Shown here: one piece after another, positions 18,767-27,911 of the stretch
How the letters are laid out: each line of letters starts with the position of its first letter
Numbering within the stretch: the first letter of the stretch is position 1
Source of the DNA: Azospirillum lipoferum 4B
GTDB taxonomy: Bacteria > Pseudomonadota > Alphaproteobacteria > Azospirillales > Azospirillaceae
DNA length: 64,000 bases
Assembly (NCBI RefSeq): GCF_000283655.1
Contig: NC_016622.1
Coordinates: forward strand, 1,128,501-1,192,500
Reading direction: 5' to 3'
Position numbers and translations under genes: made by a program
Notes under the pieces: generated by a model
What the model was told of the DNA's origin: nothing
Database searches by the model: none
What the model saw: the letters and a program-made list of their open reading frames with translations, nothing else

Positions 18767-19739
18767 CGGCGCGCTGACTCACCCCGACGCCATGACGCTG
18801 CGGCTCCCCATGACGGATGGGGGGGGCGATCTCCGCCGCCTTGTGCGCATCCTGCGGCAGGGCTGGCGCTGGCTTCTGGCCGGTGGGTTCGGCGGCATCG
18901 CGCTTGCGGTCTGCGCGCTGTGGCTGGTTACGCCGGCCTATACGGCGGCGATGGTGATCGGCCCGACCGCACGGGTCGGGTCCGCCGCCATGGGTGCGCG
19001 CGTGCCGACGCTGAGCGGACGCGACTCCGCCGCGATGGCCGAGCCGGGTGCCGGCGACGAATCGCTGTCCGACTTCGCCCGCTATCTGGAACTGTTCGGT
19101 TCCGGCCCGGTGGCGGAACAGCTGGCGCGCGATCCCAGGCCGCTGCAGGCCCTGTTCCCGGACCGCTGGGACGCGGAGACGCAACGCTGGCGCCCTCCCC
19201 TGGGAGTGATTCCGGCGGTGAAGCGCACGCTGCTGGCGCTGGTCGGCCGGCAGGATTGGGTGGAACCGGACGGGGAGCGGGTGGCACGCGCCCTGCGCGA
19301 CCGGCTGGTGATCGACATGCTGCGCTCGGGACCGATGCGGCGGATCACCCTGCGCCATTCCGACCGTGCCACGGCGCTCGACCTGCTGGGCCGCGTCGCC
19401 GCCGCCACCGACGCCCATTTGCGGGCGGAGGCGGCACGGCGCAGCGCCGCCCAGATCGCCCACATCAAGGACCGGCTGGGTGCCGTCACCGTGGCCGAGC
19501 ACCGGCAGGCCTTGAGCGACCTGCTGCTGGACCAGGAGCGCGTGGCGATGATGATCGGGGTCGATCTGCCCTTCGCCGCCGACATGATCCAGCCGCCCGG
19601 CGCCGCCGCCCTGCCGGACTGGCCGAATCCGGCGGTGGTGGTGCCGCTGGCGGGACTGGCCGGTTTGATCGCCGCCTGCTTCTGCCTCTCCGCCCGCCAT
19701 GCCCTGCGGGATGGATGCGCGGGGGAGGCGGCGCGATGA
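18759..19739 (+). CDS. Wzz/GumC-like polysaccharide chain-length protein
   Basis: This is a 326-residue protein with a first transmembrane helix near residues 37-60 (WLLAGGFGGIALAVCALWL), a periplasmic part with a helical region, and a second helix near 295-315 followed by a short cytoplasmic tail. This is the Wzz/PCP topology. The C-terminal tyrosine-kinase (Wzc) domain is absent, so it is a PCP-1 or short PCP-2 type. It overlaps both neighbours by a few bases, implying tight coupling to the two glycosyltransferases. Confidence 0.72.
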   Translation: MPDGALTHPDAMTLRLPMTDGGGDLRRLVRILRQGWRWLLAGGFGGIALAVCALWLVTPAYTAAMVIGPTARVGSAAMGARVPTLSGRDSAAMAEPGAGDESLSDFARYLELFGSGPVAEQLARDPRPLQALFPDRWDAETQRWRPPLGVIPAVKRTLLALVGRQDWVEPDGERVARALRDRLVIDMLRSGPMRRITLRHSDRATALDLLGRVAAATDAHLRAEAARRSAAQIAHIKDRLGAVTVAEHRQALSDLLLDQERVAMMIGVDLPFAADMIQPPGAAALPDWPNPAVVVPLAGLAGLIAACFCLSARHALRDGCAGEAAR

Positions 19740-20719
19740 CCCGGATTCCCGTTTCCGTCGTGGTGATGACCCGCAACGAGGCTGTGAACCTCGGCCCTTG
19801 CCTGATGGCGCTGACCCGCTTTGCCGAGTGCTTCGTGGTCGACAGCGGCAGCGACGACGGGACGCCGGACATCGCCCGATCCTGTGGCGCGAAACTGGTG
19901 CGTTTCACCTGGAACGGCCGCTATCCCAAGAAGAAGCAATGGTGTCTGGACAATCTGCCGCTGGCCCATGACTGGGTGCTGTTCGTCGATGCGGACGAAC
20001 GGCCGACCGTGGCATTGATCGAGGAGATCGTCGGTCTGATGGCGGGCAGTCCGCGCCATTCCGCCTATTGGATCGATGGCCGTCCGGTCCTGCGCGGCCG
20101 GGTTTTGCGCTTCGGCTGCTGGAACCGCAAGCTGGCTCTGCTCCACCGCCGCCAAGTCCGCTTTCCCGATCAGCCGGACCTGGATGTCGCCGCCATGTGG
20201 GAGGTGGAGGGCCATTACCAGCCGCTGGTCGCCGGCACGACGGGACGGCTGCGGCACCCGATGGACCATGGCGATGCCAAGCCGCCGTCAGCCTGGTTCG
20301 ACCGGCACAACCGCTATTCCGACTGGGAGGCGGCCTTGCGTGCCGACGGCCGGATGGAGCGGTTGATCGATGGCGAGCCCGCCGATGGCGGCTTCTGGCG
20401 CCGGCGAACGCTGAAGCGATTGTTTCAGCGCCTGCCCGGCCGTCCGCTCTGGGCCTTCCTGCATGCCTATGTGCTGCGCCTGGGCGTCCTAGACGGCACA
20501 GCGGGGCTGGATCACGCGTTGGGACGCGCGTTCTATTATTGGCAGGTCGGGCTCAAGATGCGGGCTGCCGTTCAGGCTCAGGCTTCCGCCGCGCGCCTTC
20601 CGTCGGGCCGCTCATCTTCGCCGAGCGCTTATTCCTCGACCAGTGCGATGCGGTCGCCGCCCAGCGCCTTCAGCAGGTCGAAGGTGCGCTTGCGCACGCC
20701 CGGATCCTCGATCCGGTAA
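19736..20719 (+). CDS. Glycosyltransferase family 2
   Basis: This is a 327-residue GT-A protein. It starts in an ATGA overlap with the Wzz-like gene and reads VVVMTRNEAVNLGPCL, then VVDSGSDDGT and the metal-binding DxD in LFVDADERP, followed by the QWCLDNLPLAHDW region typical of WaaE/KdtX-like enzymes. The last 30 residues are read antisense to the end of the convergent PraR-like gene (91-base overlap), and look like unconserved tail. It likely adds a sugar to the exopolysaccharide repeat or lipid A core. Confidence 0.82.
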   Translation: MTRIPVSVVVMTRNEAVNLGPCLMALTRFAECFVVDSGSDDGTPDIARSCGAKLVRFTWNGRYPKKKQWCLDNLPLAHDWVLFVDADERPTVALIEEIVGLMAGSPRHSAYWIDGRPVLRGRVLRFGCWNRKLALLHRRQVRFPDQPDLDVAAMWEVEGHYQPLVAGTTGRLRHPMDHGDAKPPSAWFDRHNRYSDWEAALRADGRMERLIDGEPADGGFWRRRTLKRLFQRLPGRPLWAFLHAYVLRLGVLDGTAGLDHALGRAFYYWQVGLKMRAAVQAQASAARLPSGRSSSPSAYSSTSAMRSPPSAFSRSKVRLRTPGSSIR

Positions 20720-21096
20720 TAGGCACGGACCAGCTCCAGCGTTTCACGGCGGGCCATCGATTCGAACTCGTCGGTCTCGCTCGGGCTTTCGGCCGGCGCC
20801 TCGGCGGTGAGCTGGTCGGGCGACGGCATGTCGTCGAAGAAGTAGCTGACCGGCACGCCAAGAACCTGGGAAAGGTTGTAGAGGCGGCTGGCGCTGATGC
20901 GGTTGGAGCCGCGCTCGTATTTCTGCAGCTGCTGGAAGGTGATCCCGACCGCCTCGCCCAGCTTCTCCTGGCTCAGGCCGAGCAGGGTGCGGCGAAGCCG
21001 CAGGCGGGCACCGACATGAATGTCGATGGGGTTGGGACCTTCGCCGCGGCGCGACAGAGTGTGGGCGGGGGCGAGTTTGGTCTTGGTCGCGCTCAT
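20629..21096 (-). CDS. XRE-family transcriptional regulator (PraR-like)
   Basis: This is a 155-residue regulator with a Cro/C1 helix-turn-helix at about residues 25-85: HVGARLRLRRTLLGLSQEKLG, ITFQQLQKYERGSNRISASR and LSQVLGVPVSYFFDDM. The pattern matches the PraR/PhrR group of alphaproteobacteria, which represses biofilm, attachment and phage-tail-like genes in rhizobia. A Glu-rich C-terminal part follows. Its location inside the polysaccharide locus, between convergent glycosyltransferase blocks, suggests but does not prove that it controls surface polysaccharide. Confidence 0.82.
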   Translation of the reverse strand: MSATKTKLAPAHTLSRRGEGPNPIDIHVGARLRLRRTLLGLSQEKLGEAVGITFQQLQKYERGSNRISASRLYNLSQVLGVPVSYFFDDMPSPDQLTAEAPAESPSETDEFESMARRETLELVRAYYRIEDPGVRKRTFDLLKALGGDRIALVEE

Positions 21097-21230
21097 AAGT
21101 CGTACCTCGAAGGGAAAGCCAGAGGGAAGGCGCCGCGAGAATGCTTAGTTCAGAAAGTAAATTCTATGCAACCATTTGTGCGCATCAACGGTCCGTTTGG
21201 GTGGATGTGGGAAGCCACACGCGAAAGACA

Positions 21231-22025
21231 TTAAGTTTCCGGGCATCGGAAACGTAATTTCGCGTAAGCCGTGGGAAAAAGTTGACGCCCTGCCAGTGCG
21301 ACTCGCTGCAACGCGGTGATCGCCGCCGCAAACAGCGGGCGCTGGCCCAACTGCATGCGCCGAATCGCTTCCTGTTCACGCCGGCCGGTGGCGGCATCGC
21401 GCTGAGACAGGCCACCGGGGGCGAACAGACAGATGGGCCACCGCAGCCGGATAGCCGGTCCGCGACCCAGGGCGCCAAGCGTGAAGGCATAGTCGGCCGC
21501 GATCCTGAAAGCGGGGTCGAAACGAAGCCTTGCCAGGGCAGGTACGCTGTAGATCATGGCCTGATGATGCGTGAACATGCCGAAAGCCGCCCAGCGGTGG
21601 GACCGCGCGCGCTTCAACAGGATACGTCCGTCGCTCTGCCGCTCCAGCGCATCGCCGTAAAGGAGGGCGGCGCCGGGATGGCGGCCGATCGCCTGCAGCA
21701 ACCGCATGGCGCTGTCCGCCGCGGCCAGCCGGTCGCCGGCATTCAGGAACAGCACATGGCTGAATCCGAGGCGCCGGGCGGCATCGAGCCCATCGTTCAT
21801 CGCCGCATAGAGCCCCCGATCCAGGGCGGACCGCCACCAGACCGTTTGGTCGGCATGGTCCGCCAGCCATTCGGCGGTGCCGTCGGTGGAGCCGCCGTCG
21901 GCGACCAGCCAGGCGACCTGCGGTCCCAACTGCCCCTTCAGGCTGTCATGGGTATCGATCAGGCCGGCGCGGTCGTTACGAACCACCGTCAGAATGGCGA
22001 GGCGGAGAGGGGATACCTTGCTCAT
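21231..22025 (-). CDS. Glycosyltransferase family 2 (WcaA/WcaE-like)
   Basis: This is a 264-residue GT-A enzyme. Motifs are LAILTVVRNDRAGL at the N terminus, VADGGSTDGT, and FLNAGDRL in place of the usual DxD region, which is the pattern of WcaE/AmsE-like transferases. It overlaps the stop of the export protein gene by four bases (ATGA), so it is translated from the same message. The cluster context points to exopolysaccharide repeat-unit assembly. Confidence 0.8.
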   Translation of the reverse strand: MSKVSPLRLAILTVVRNDRAGLIDTHDSLKGQLGPQVAWLVADGGSTDGTAEWLADHADQTVWWRSALDRGLYAAMNDGLDAARRLGFSHVLFLNAGDRLAAADSAMRLLQAIGRHPGAALLYGDALERQSDGRILLKRARSHRWAAFGMFTHHQAMIYSVPALARLRFDPAFRIAADYAFTLGALGRGPAIRLRWPICLFAPGGLSQRDAATGRREQEAIRRMQLGQRPLFAAAITALQRVALAGRQLFPTAYAKLRFRCPET

Positions 22026-24997
22026 CGCGCGATCACCGAAACGGAAGCGGCGGTGATGGCAAGCTGGCTCAGGATGTTGCCGAAGGTCTTGGCGACGTCG
22101 AGCCCATCGAAGGGCCGCGGGTCGCGCGGCACCACCAGCATGGAGCCGGGCGGTATCGTTTCCACCCGATGGTTCCAGGAGGACAAGGCCAGACTACGCG
22201 CCCTGCCGTCGGGCAGGATCAGGAAGCTGCGTCCGGTATCGGCATCACGGGTCGGACCTCCTGCCTCGCTCAGGTAATCCTCCGCGCTCTTGCCGCTGAC
22301 GAACTGGGCGGCGGTGGGGTGCAGGACCTCGCCGGCGACCGCGACGGTCAGCGGCCGCTTGGGGATCACGATGCGGTCGTCGGGTTCCAGCAGCGGATCC
22401 AACTCGGGCCGTGTGCGCAGGACCGCAGGATCCGCCTCCACCACCACGCGGCCCAGCGGTTCCGCACCGCGAAGCTGGGCGGCGAGCTGCCGCGCCAGCG
22501 CGACATTTTCCGCCTTCACCGGCTCGCCCTTTTCCACTTCCAGGGCCAGCGTGCGTTCCAGTTCCCGCGCCTGACGCTGGAACTGCTCCTTCTCGCGGCG
22601 GCGCTCGCTCTCGCGGGTCAGGACGGCTCCGGCCGGATAGGCGTCTTCCAGCAGGCCGCCGGCCCGTGCGATCAGGGAGGACAGCGTCTCGCCGCGCCCG
22701 ATATCGTAGCGGCCGGGCCGGCGCACCGCCCCATCGATGGCGACCGCACGCGACTCGAGCGCCTGTGGCCGCGGATTGACCCGCAACGCGTCGCCGGGAC
22801 CGGCCATGCGCGTGCCGTCGCGCCCGAGATCGACGATGCTGCGGCTGCCGGTCACTGCCGTGAGCTCCGCTGCGGCCGGATCGGCATCGGCCGACAGCCC
22901 GCCCGCGACGGCGACCAGTGCGGACAGCGGCGTGCGGTCGGCGACCGGATAGCCGCCGGGATCGCGTACCGCGCCGCGCACCTGCACCGTCCGCTCGCCG
23001 ATCAGCGCGACGATGGCGGGATCGAGCAGTGCGGCCAGCATCGGCGGTTCGTCCGCCGCCTCGGCCTCGGCCGATTCGGCGGAGGTCGCATTTGTGCCGG
23101 CATCGGTGGGTTTGACCAGACTGCGGATATCCTCCGCGGCGAACAGGTGGATGCGGTCGCCGTCGGCAAGTCCACGGTCGGCACGCCCGGCAGCGACCTC
23201 CTGCGGCGAGAAGGGCAGATAGACACGGGTCAGGCTGCGCCGGTCGTAACGCTCGACGATCCCCAGCAGCGGATAGACATCGCGCTTCAGGGCTTTCCCC
23301 TCCGCCAGCGCGCCGCGCAAGGTCGTTCCCGCCGTCAGGCGGCGCGTGCCGGGACGGCGGACATGGCCGATCAGCTCGTATTGCGGTGCATCCGATTCGA
23401 CGATTGTCTCGCCGGCGCCGCCCTTCTCTGGGGTGGCGGCGCCAGCGACCGGATAGAAGCCCGGGCGCGGCACGCCGGACAGGCGAAGCACCGCATGGCG
23501 GAGCGCCAGGGGAAGCAGGTCGGGCACGGCGGCGAACAGTGGCGGGCAAGGCATGCGCGCGCCGGTCAGCCCGGCAGCGGCGCGTGCCTGCGGGCCGGTG
23601 GCGAGCGGTCCATCCGGTTCGGCGGCAAGGCTGCGGGCCAGCGCGACCAGACCGGGGCAGGCGCCCTCCGGCGGTTGCCGCTCCCCGCGAAGCAAGGCCA
23701 GCACCGGCTCCGCGGTCAGGAAATCGATGTCGCTCGCCCCGAGCACATGGAGGATATCGCCCTCGGCCAACCTGCGGCGGTCGCGCCCGTTCAGCACGGC
23801 GGAGAGATCGACCGGGTGGAGGGTTCGCGATCCCGTGGCCGAGTTGCCGGTGGCCGAGTCGCCGGTCTCCAATGCCGCGAACGGCAGATAGGGGGCGGGC
23901 CGCAGATCGCTGCGGGAGAGCAGTCCGCCAATGGTCCCGGACTGCGGAAGGGCGCGCGGGCCGGGGCGCAGGACATGTCCCTCCAGCCGCACCTCGTCGC
24001 GGCGGTCTTCGCGCAACGGGGCGAACAGCAGCAGGTCGCCGTCGCCGAACCGGCGGGTATTGGCGTCCGCGATCTCCTCGGTGGTTTCCTCGCCGGATGG
24101 ACCGATGCCGAAGCGCAGCAGCCGGGCGCGGCCGGGTCGCAACGCCCCGCCGGCCAGATCGCGCAATTCGGCGGCCGACAGCTGACCGCCGCCGGGAGGC
24201 AGCTCATAGATGCCCGGCCTCCTGACCGGACCGGCGATGCCGACCGTGGCGCCCAGTGGCGGAACGAACAGGCGGTCGCCGTCGCGCAACGGCCGATCGG
24301 CATTGCCGGCCTCCCCGGCCAACTGCAGGGCATACAGGTCCACGGCGATGCTGCCGCCTGCGCGCATCAGGCGGATGGCACGCAGGCTGCCGCTCCGCTC
24401 CACGCCGCCGGCCGCCGACAGGGCGTCGAGAGCGGTGGCGAAGGCGCTGACCTCCTGCCGGCCCGGGTTCCGCACGGCACCGGTGACCACCACGCCGATC
24501 CGCCGAACCTCCGCCAGGGTCGCGAAAGCTTCGGTGTTGGGCCAGGTGGCGGCAACCGCGGCGGCAAGTTCCCGCCGGAGGGCGTCCAGCGACAGGCCCG
24601 CGGCGGTGACCGGGCGGAGGTCATCCACCACCAGCTGGCCGTTGCGGTCGATGGCGAAGCGTTTGCTGAACGACTTCTGGCCGCGCAGAGTCACCGTCAC
24701 GGCATCGCCGGTGTTCAGCACATAGTCGCCCTGAACCGCACCCGGTGCGCTTTCGTCGGTGACTGCCGAAACGCGGGCGGGGGCGAACAGGTCATAGCCG
24801 AACTGACGCAGCGGTTCGCCGGCGCGGGCGGAAAAGGCGGCTTCCAGAGCTGAGGCGGAGGGCGGCAAAAGACCATCGCTTCGCGTCGGCCCGGCGGCCA
24901 ACACGGCGAACGCCCACAGCAAAGGCACCGTCCCCGGCGCCAAACGGGCGAATATCCTGCACGCAGCAGACAGCATCGATGTCAAATATCCGGCCAT
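22022..24997 (-). CDS. Polysaccharide export protein with about seven SLBB repeats
   Basis: This is a 991-residue exported protein. A signal peptide spans about residues 1-40. A Poly_export domain follows (DYVLNTGDAVTVTLRGQK, residues about 90-165), then a string of SLBB units, each beginning with a G-V-R-x-P-G-like motif: GAVRNPGR, GPVRRPGI, GHVLRPGP, GHVRRPGT, GAVRDPGG, GAVRRPGR and GEVLHPT. E. coli Wza is 379 residues, so this is far longer. It probably forms the outer-membrane/periplasmic export channel for the locus polysaccharide. No Wza-style lipobox is evident. Confidence 0.82.
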   Translation of the reverse strand: MAGYLTSMLSAACRIFARLAPGTVPLLWAFAVLAAGPTRSDGLLPPSASALEAAFSARAGEPLRQFGYDLFAPARVSAVTDESAPGAVQGDYVLNTGDAVTVTLRGQKSFSKRFAIDRNGQLVVDDLRPVTAAGLSLDALRRELAAAVAATWPNTEAFATLAEVRRIGVVVTGAVRNPGRQEVSAFATALDALSAAGGVERSGSLRAIRLMRAGGSIAVDLYALQLAGEAGNADRPLRDGDRLFVPPLGATVGIAGPVRRPGIYELPPGGGQLSAAELRDLAGGALRPGRARLLRFGIGPSGEETTEEIADANTRRFGDGDLLLFAPLREDRRDEVRLEGHVLRPGPRALPQSGTIGGLLSRSDLRPAPYLPFAALETGDSATGNSATGSRTLHPVDLSAVLNGRDRRRLAEGDILHVLGASDIDFLTAEPVLALLRGERQPPEGACPGLVALARSLAAEPDGPLATGPQARAAAGLTGARMPCPPLFAAVPDLLPLALRHAVLRLSGVPRPGFYPVAGAATPEKGGAGETIVESDAPQYELIGHVRRPGTRRLTAGTTLRGALAEGKALKRDVYPLLGIVERYDRRSLTRVYLPFSPQEVAAGRADRGLADGDRIHLFAAEDIRSLVKPTDAGTNATSAESAEAEAADEPPMLAALLDPAIVALIGERTVQVRGAVRDPGGYPVADRTPLSALVAVAGGLSADADPAAAELTAVTGSRSIVDLGRDGTRMAGPGDALRVNPRPQALESRAVAIDGAVRRPGRYDIGRGETLSSLIARAGGLLEDAYPAGAVLTRESERRREKEQFQRQARELERTLALEVEKGEPVKAENVALARQLAAQLRGAEPLGRVVVEADPAVLRTRPELDPLLEPDDRIVIPKRPLTVAVAGEVLHPTAAQFVSGKSAEDYLSEAGGPTRDADTGRSFLILPDGRARSLALSSWNHRVETIPPGSMLVVPRDPRPFDGLDVAKTFGNILSQLAITAASVSVIAR

Positions 24998-25180
24998 TCA
25001 CCCGCTTTCGGCGAGCAAAAATTGATGAACACTATCGAATGCATTCGACCGGAAGGCAATGGTCAGCATCCAGGGCGCCATGCAAAAGGGCGGCATCCGT
25101 GCGCATGGGGGTGAGGCTATCATGCGCCGTCCGCCCGCCGCGCTGCCGCGGCGGGACGGTGGAGCGGCCAAGCACCGGCA

Positions 25181-26248
25181 ATGGACGCCGGAAAACACAA
25201 GGATGCCAGTGGCGTGATCGTCATCCACAGCGAAGAGCACCGGCTGCAGGCCGGACGGTCCGAACTCAACGACGGCCAGCTCGTCCCCTGTTACGAGAAG
25301 CCGGCGCGCGCCGACATCGTGCGGGCGCGGATCGAGGCGGTTGGGCTGGGACCCATCGTCGAACCCACCCGTCACGGCCTGGCTCCGCTGGAGCGGGTGC
25401 ATGACGCCGGCTATCTCGGCTTCCTCCAGACCGCCTGGGACGAGTGGGTGGAGGAGCATGGCGCCGACATCGATGCGCTGCCGCTGAACTGGGTGGCGCC
25501 GGGCATGTCGCGGCGGCGGGTGCCGCGGTCCATCGACGGGCGACTCGGCTTCTATTCCTTCGATGCCGGGACACCGATCACCGCCGGCACCTGGCGGGCG
25601 GCGACCGCCGCGGCGGACAGCGCGCTGACCGGCACCGACCGGCTGCGGGCCGGCGACCGCAGCGCCTTCGCACTCTGCCGGCCGCCGGGCCACCATGCCG
25701 GGCATGCGTTCTACGGCGGCTACTGCTTCCTGAACAATGCGGCCGTCGCGGCGCAGTCCTTGCGCGACGGCGGGGCCGCGCGGGTGGCGGTGCTGGACGT
25801 CGATTACCATCACGGCAACGGCACGCAGGAGATCTTCTGGGAACGCGGCGACGTGCTGTTCGTGTCGATCCACGCCGACCCGCTCGACGAGTTCCCCTAT
25901 TTCTGCGGTCATGCCGACGAGACCGGCGCCGGGGCGGGCGAGGGGGCGAACCTGAACCTGACGCTGCCCTGGGGCACCGACTGGACGGGCTACTCCCAGG
26001 CGCTGGCCGCGGCGGCAGCGCGAATCCGGGGGTTCGGGGCCGACGCGCTGGTGCTGTCGCTGGGCGCGGACACCTATGGCGGCGATCCGATCTCCCGCTT
26101 CCGGCTGCTGTCGGAGGATTTCCTGCGCATGGGGTCCGCCATCGCCGGCATCGGTCTGCCGACGCTGTTCGTGCTGGAAGGCGGCTATGCCGTCGACGAT
26201 CTCGGCGTGAACGTCGCCAATGTGCTGACCGGCTTCGAGCAGGGGTGA
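25181..26248 (+). CDS. Acetylpolyamine amidohydrolase / histone-deacetylase family protein
   Basis: This is a zinc deacetylase of the arginase/HDAC fold, about 350 residues. Catalytic elements are visible: CRPPGHHAGHAFYGGYCFLNN (tandem His), DVDYHHGNGTQEIFW (Asp/His zinc and charge relay), SIHADP, and LSLGADTYGGDP with a late VLEGGYAVDDLG. Homologues of this type remove acetyl groups from acetylpolyamines. GTG 25214 (MIVIHSEEHRLQ start) is an equally good start and fits the family better. The neighbour carbamoylputrescine amidase supports a polyamine role. Confidence 0.85.
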   Translation: MDAGKHKDASGVIVIHSEEHRLQAGRSELNDGQLVPCYEKPARADIVRARIEAVGLGPIVEPTRHGLAPLERVHDAGYLGFLQTAWDEWVEEHGADIDALPLNWVAPGMSRRRVPRSIDGRLGFYSFDAGTPITAGTWRAATAAADSALTGTDRLRAGDRSAFALCRPPGHHAGHAFYGGYCFLNNAAVAAQSLRDGGAARVAVLDVDYHHGNGTQEIFWERGDVLFVSIHADPLDEFPYFCGHADETGAGAGEGANLNLTLPWGTDWTGYSQALAAAAARIRGFGADALVLSLGADTYGGDPISRFRLLSEDFLRMGSAIAGIGLPTLFVLEGGYAVDDLGVNVANVLTGFEQG

Positions 26249-26345
26249 GCGGAACCTGAGAGGACGAGTCGGTCTTTCCGTTGCCGGTGCGGCCGATTCG
26301 TCCTAAATTGAATGGAGAACCGGACCCTTCTCGAGGATGTGGGCG

Positions 26346-26972
26346 GTGGCCGCCGACCTATCCATCTCCAGCCTGTCCATCGGGACCTATGCCACTCCGC
26401 GCAGCCAGCCGGCGCGGGGGGAGGGCAGGAGCGCGTCCGGCGCCAAGGACGGCGGTGGGTCCGCCGGGCCGACCGACACGGTCGCGCTGTCCGACGCCGC
26501 CCAGCAGCAGGTCCAGAAGCTAAAGCAGGTCGACGCGAATGTCCGCCAGCATGAGGCGGCGCATCAGGCGGCCGGCGGCAGCCATGCCGGCGGCGCGTCC
26601 TTCACCTACACGCGCGGGCCGGACGGCAAGAACTACGCCACCGGGGGCGAGGTTCCGATCGACGTCAGCACCGAGTCGGAGCCGGCCGCAACCATCGCCA
26701 AGATGGAGCAGGTGAAAGCGGCTGCCCTCGCCCCGTCCGATCCGTCGCCGCAGGACATGAGAGTTGCCGCCCAAGCCGATGCTGCGAAGCTGAAGGCTCA
26801 GGCGGAACTGCGCCGGCAAGGCGGAGAAGGACAAGGTGGAGAGGGGCAAGGTGGAGAAGGGCAGGGGCGAGAGCGGCAGAGCGCGGACTCCCCGGCCGGA
26901 CGTGCCGCCGCGGCCTACGGAGCGGCACAGTCCCTGGGCTATGCCCAGTCGGGCAGGGGGCTGACGGTCTGA
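26346..26972 (+). CDS. SprA-like putative zinc metalloprotease
   Basis: This is a protein of about 208 residues with the SprA-family catalytic segment: RQHEAAHQAAGG gives an HExxH zinc site (HEAAH), followed by GGASFTYTRGPDGKNYATGGEVPIDV. The tail is Gly/Glu/Gln-rich with a perfect GGEGQ triple repeat. GTG 26346 lies about nine bases after a GAGGA site and is preferred over ATG 26337. There is no signal peptide. The family is thought to be a protease or related hydrolase, so activity is inferred from the motif only. Confidence 0.72.
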   Translation: MAADLSISSLSIGTYATPRSQPARGEGRSASGAKDGGGSAGPTDTVALSDAAQQQVQKLKQVDANVRQHEAAHQAAGGSHAGGASFTYTRGPDGKNYATGGEVPIDVSTESEPAATIAKMEQVKAAALAPSDPSPQDMRVAAQADAAKLKAQAELRRQGGEGQGGEGQGGEGQGRERQSADSPAGRAAAAYGAAQSLGYAQSGRGLTV

Positions 26973-27002
26973 CGTGGGGCGGCGATGGGGCCGCCGCGAC
27001 GC

Positions 27003-27911
27003 TCAGCGCCGCGGCGTCGTTTCTCCATCCAGGGTCAGCAGCGCGCCGTACAGGTCCGGACGGCGGTCGCGGAAGACGCCCCAGGAGGCGCGCTGGGCGG
27101 CGATGCGGTCGAGGTCGAAGGTCGCGGTCAGCACCGTCCGGCTTTCGCGGTCGGCCTGCGCCACGATCTCGCCCTGCGGCCCGGCGATGAAGGACGAGCC
27201 GTAGAAGGTCAGCGCGCAGCTTTCCCCCTGTTCCACCCCGACGCGGTTGGAAGCGACGAGCGGCATCAGGTTGGCGCCGGCATGGCCCTGCATCACCCGG
27301 GTCCAATGACCCTGGCTGTCGATGGAGGAGTCCTGCGGCTCCGATCCGATGGCGGTCGGGTAGAGCAGGATTTCCGCCCCCTTCAGCGCCATGATCCGGG
27401 CGGTTTCCGGAAACCACTGGTCCCAGCAGATGGCGCAGCCGACGGTGGCGTAGCGGGTCCTGAACACCGGGATGCCGGTGTCGCCGGGGCTGAAATAGAA
27501 CTTCTCCTGATAGCCCGGTCCGTCCGGGATGTGGGACTTGCGATAGATGCCCAGCAGGCTGCCGTCGGCATCCACCATTGCCACCGAGTTGTAATAGGCG
27601 TTGCGCGCCTTTTCGAAGAAGCTGACGGGGATCACCACCGACAGCTCGCGCGCCAGCGACTGCATCCGTCCGATCACCGGATGGCCTTCGGCCGGTGCGG
27701 CGAGGTCGAACAGCGACTGCTTCTGATCCTTGCAGAAATAAGGGGTCTCGAACAGTTCCTGCGGCAGGATGATCTGCGCGCCCTTTGCAGCAGCCTCCCG
27801 AATCAGCGATTCGACGCCGTCGACGTTGGCGGCACGGTCCCAGCTGCAGGCCATCTGGGTGGCGGCGACGGTGACGGTACGGGACGGGGGGACGGTCGGC
27901 GAAGCGGTCAT
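27003..27911 (-). CDS. aguB: N-carbamoylputrescine amidase
   Basis: This nitrilase-superfamily enzyme hydrolyses N-carbamoylputrescine to putrescine, CO2 and ammonia in the agmatine route. The Glu-Lys-Cys triad is visible: E in PQELFETPYF, K in YRKSHIPDGPGYQEKFYF, and C in GCAICWDQWFPE. DGPGYQEKFYFSPGDTG is characteristic of AguB. The start at 27911 (MTASPTVPPS) has CAGGAG upstream; a longer frame would read through non-conserved sequence. agmatine deiminase is not in the window. Convergent with the SprA-like gene. Confidence 0.93.
   Translation of the reverse strand: MTASPTVPPSRTVTVAATQMACSWDRAANVDGVESLIREAAAKGAQIILPQELFETPYFCKDQKQSLFDLAAPAEGHPVIGRMQSLARELSVVIPVSFFEKARNAYYNSVAMVDADGSLLGIYRKSHIPDGPGYQEKFYFSPGDTGIPVFRTRYATVGCAICWDQWFPETARIMALKGAEILLYPTAIGSEPQDSSIDSQGHWTRVMQGHAGANLMPLVASNRVGVEQGESCALTFYGSSFIAGPQGEIVAQADRESRTVLTATFDLDRIAAQRASWGVFRDRRPDLYGALLTLDGETTPRR

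Noticed and set aside
22169-24853. An 894-residue plus-strand frame over the polysaccharide export gene
   Set aside because: Antisense to a gene with repeated SLBB motifs; no recognisable protein.
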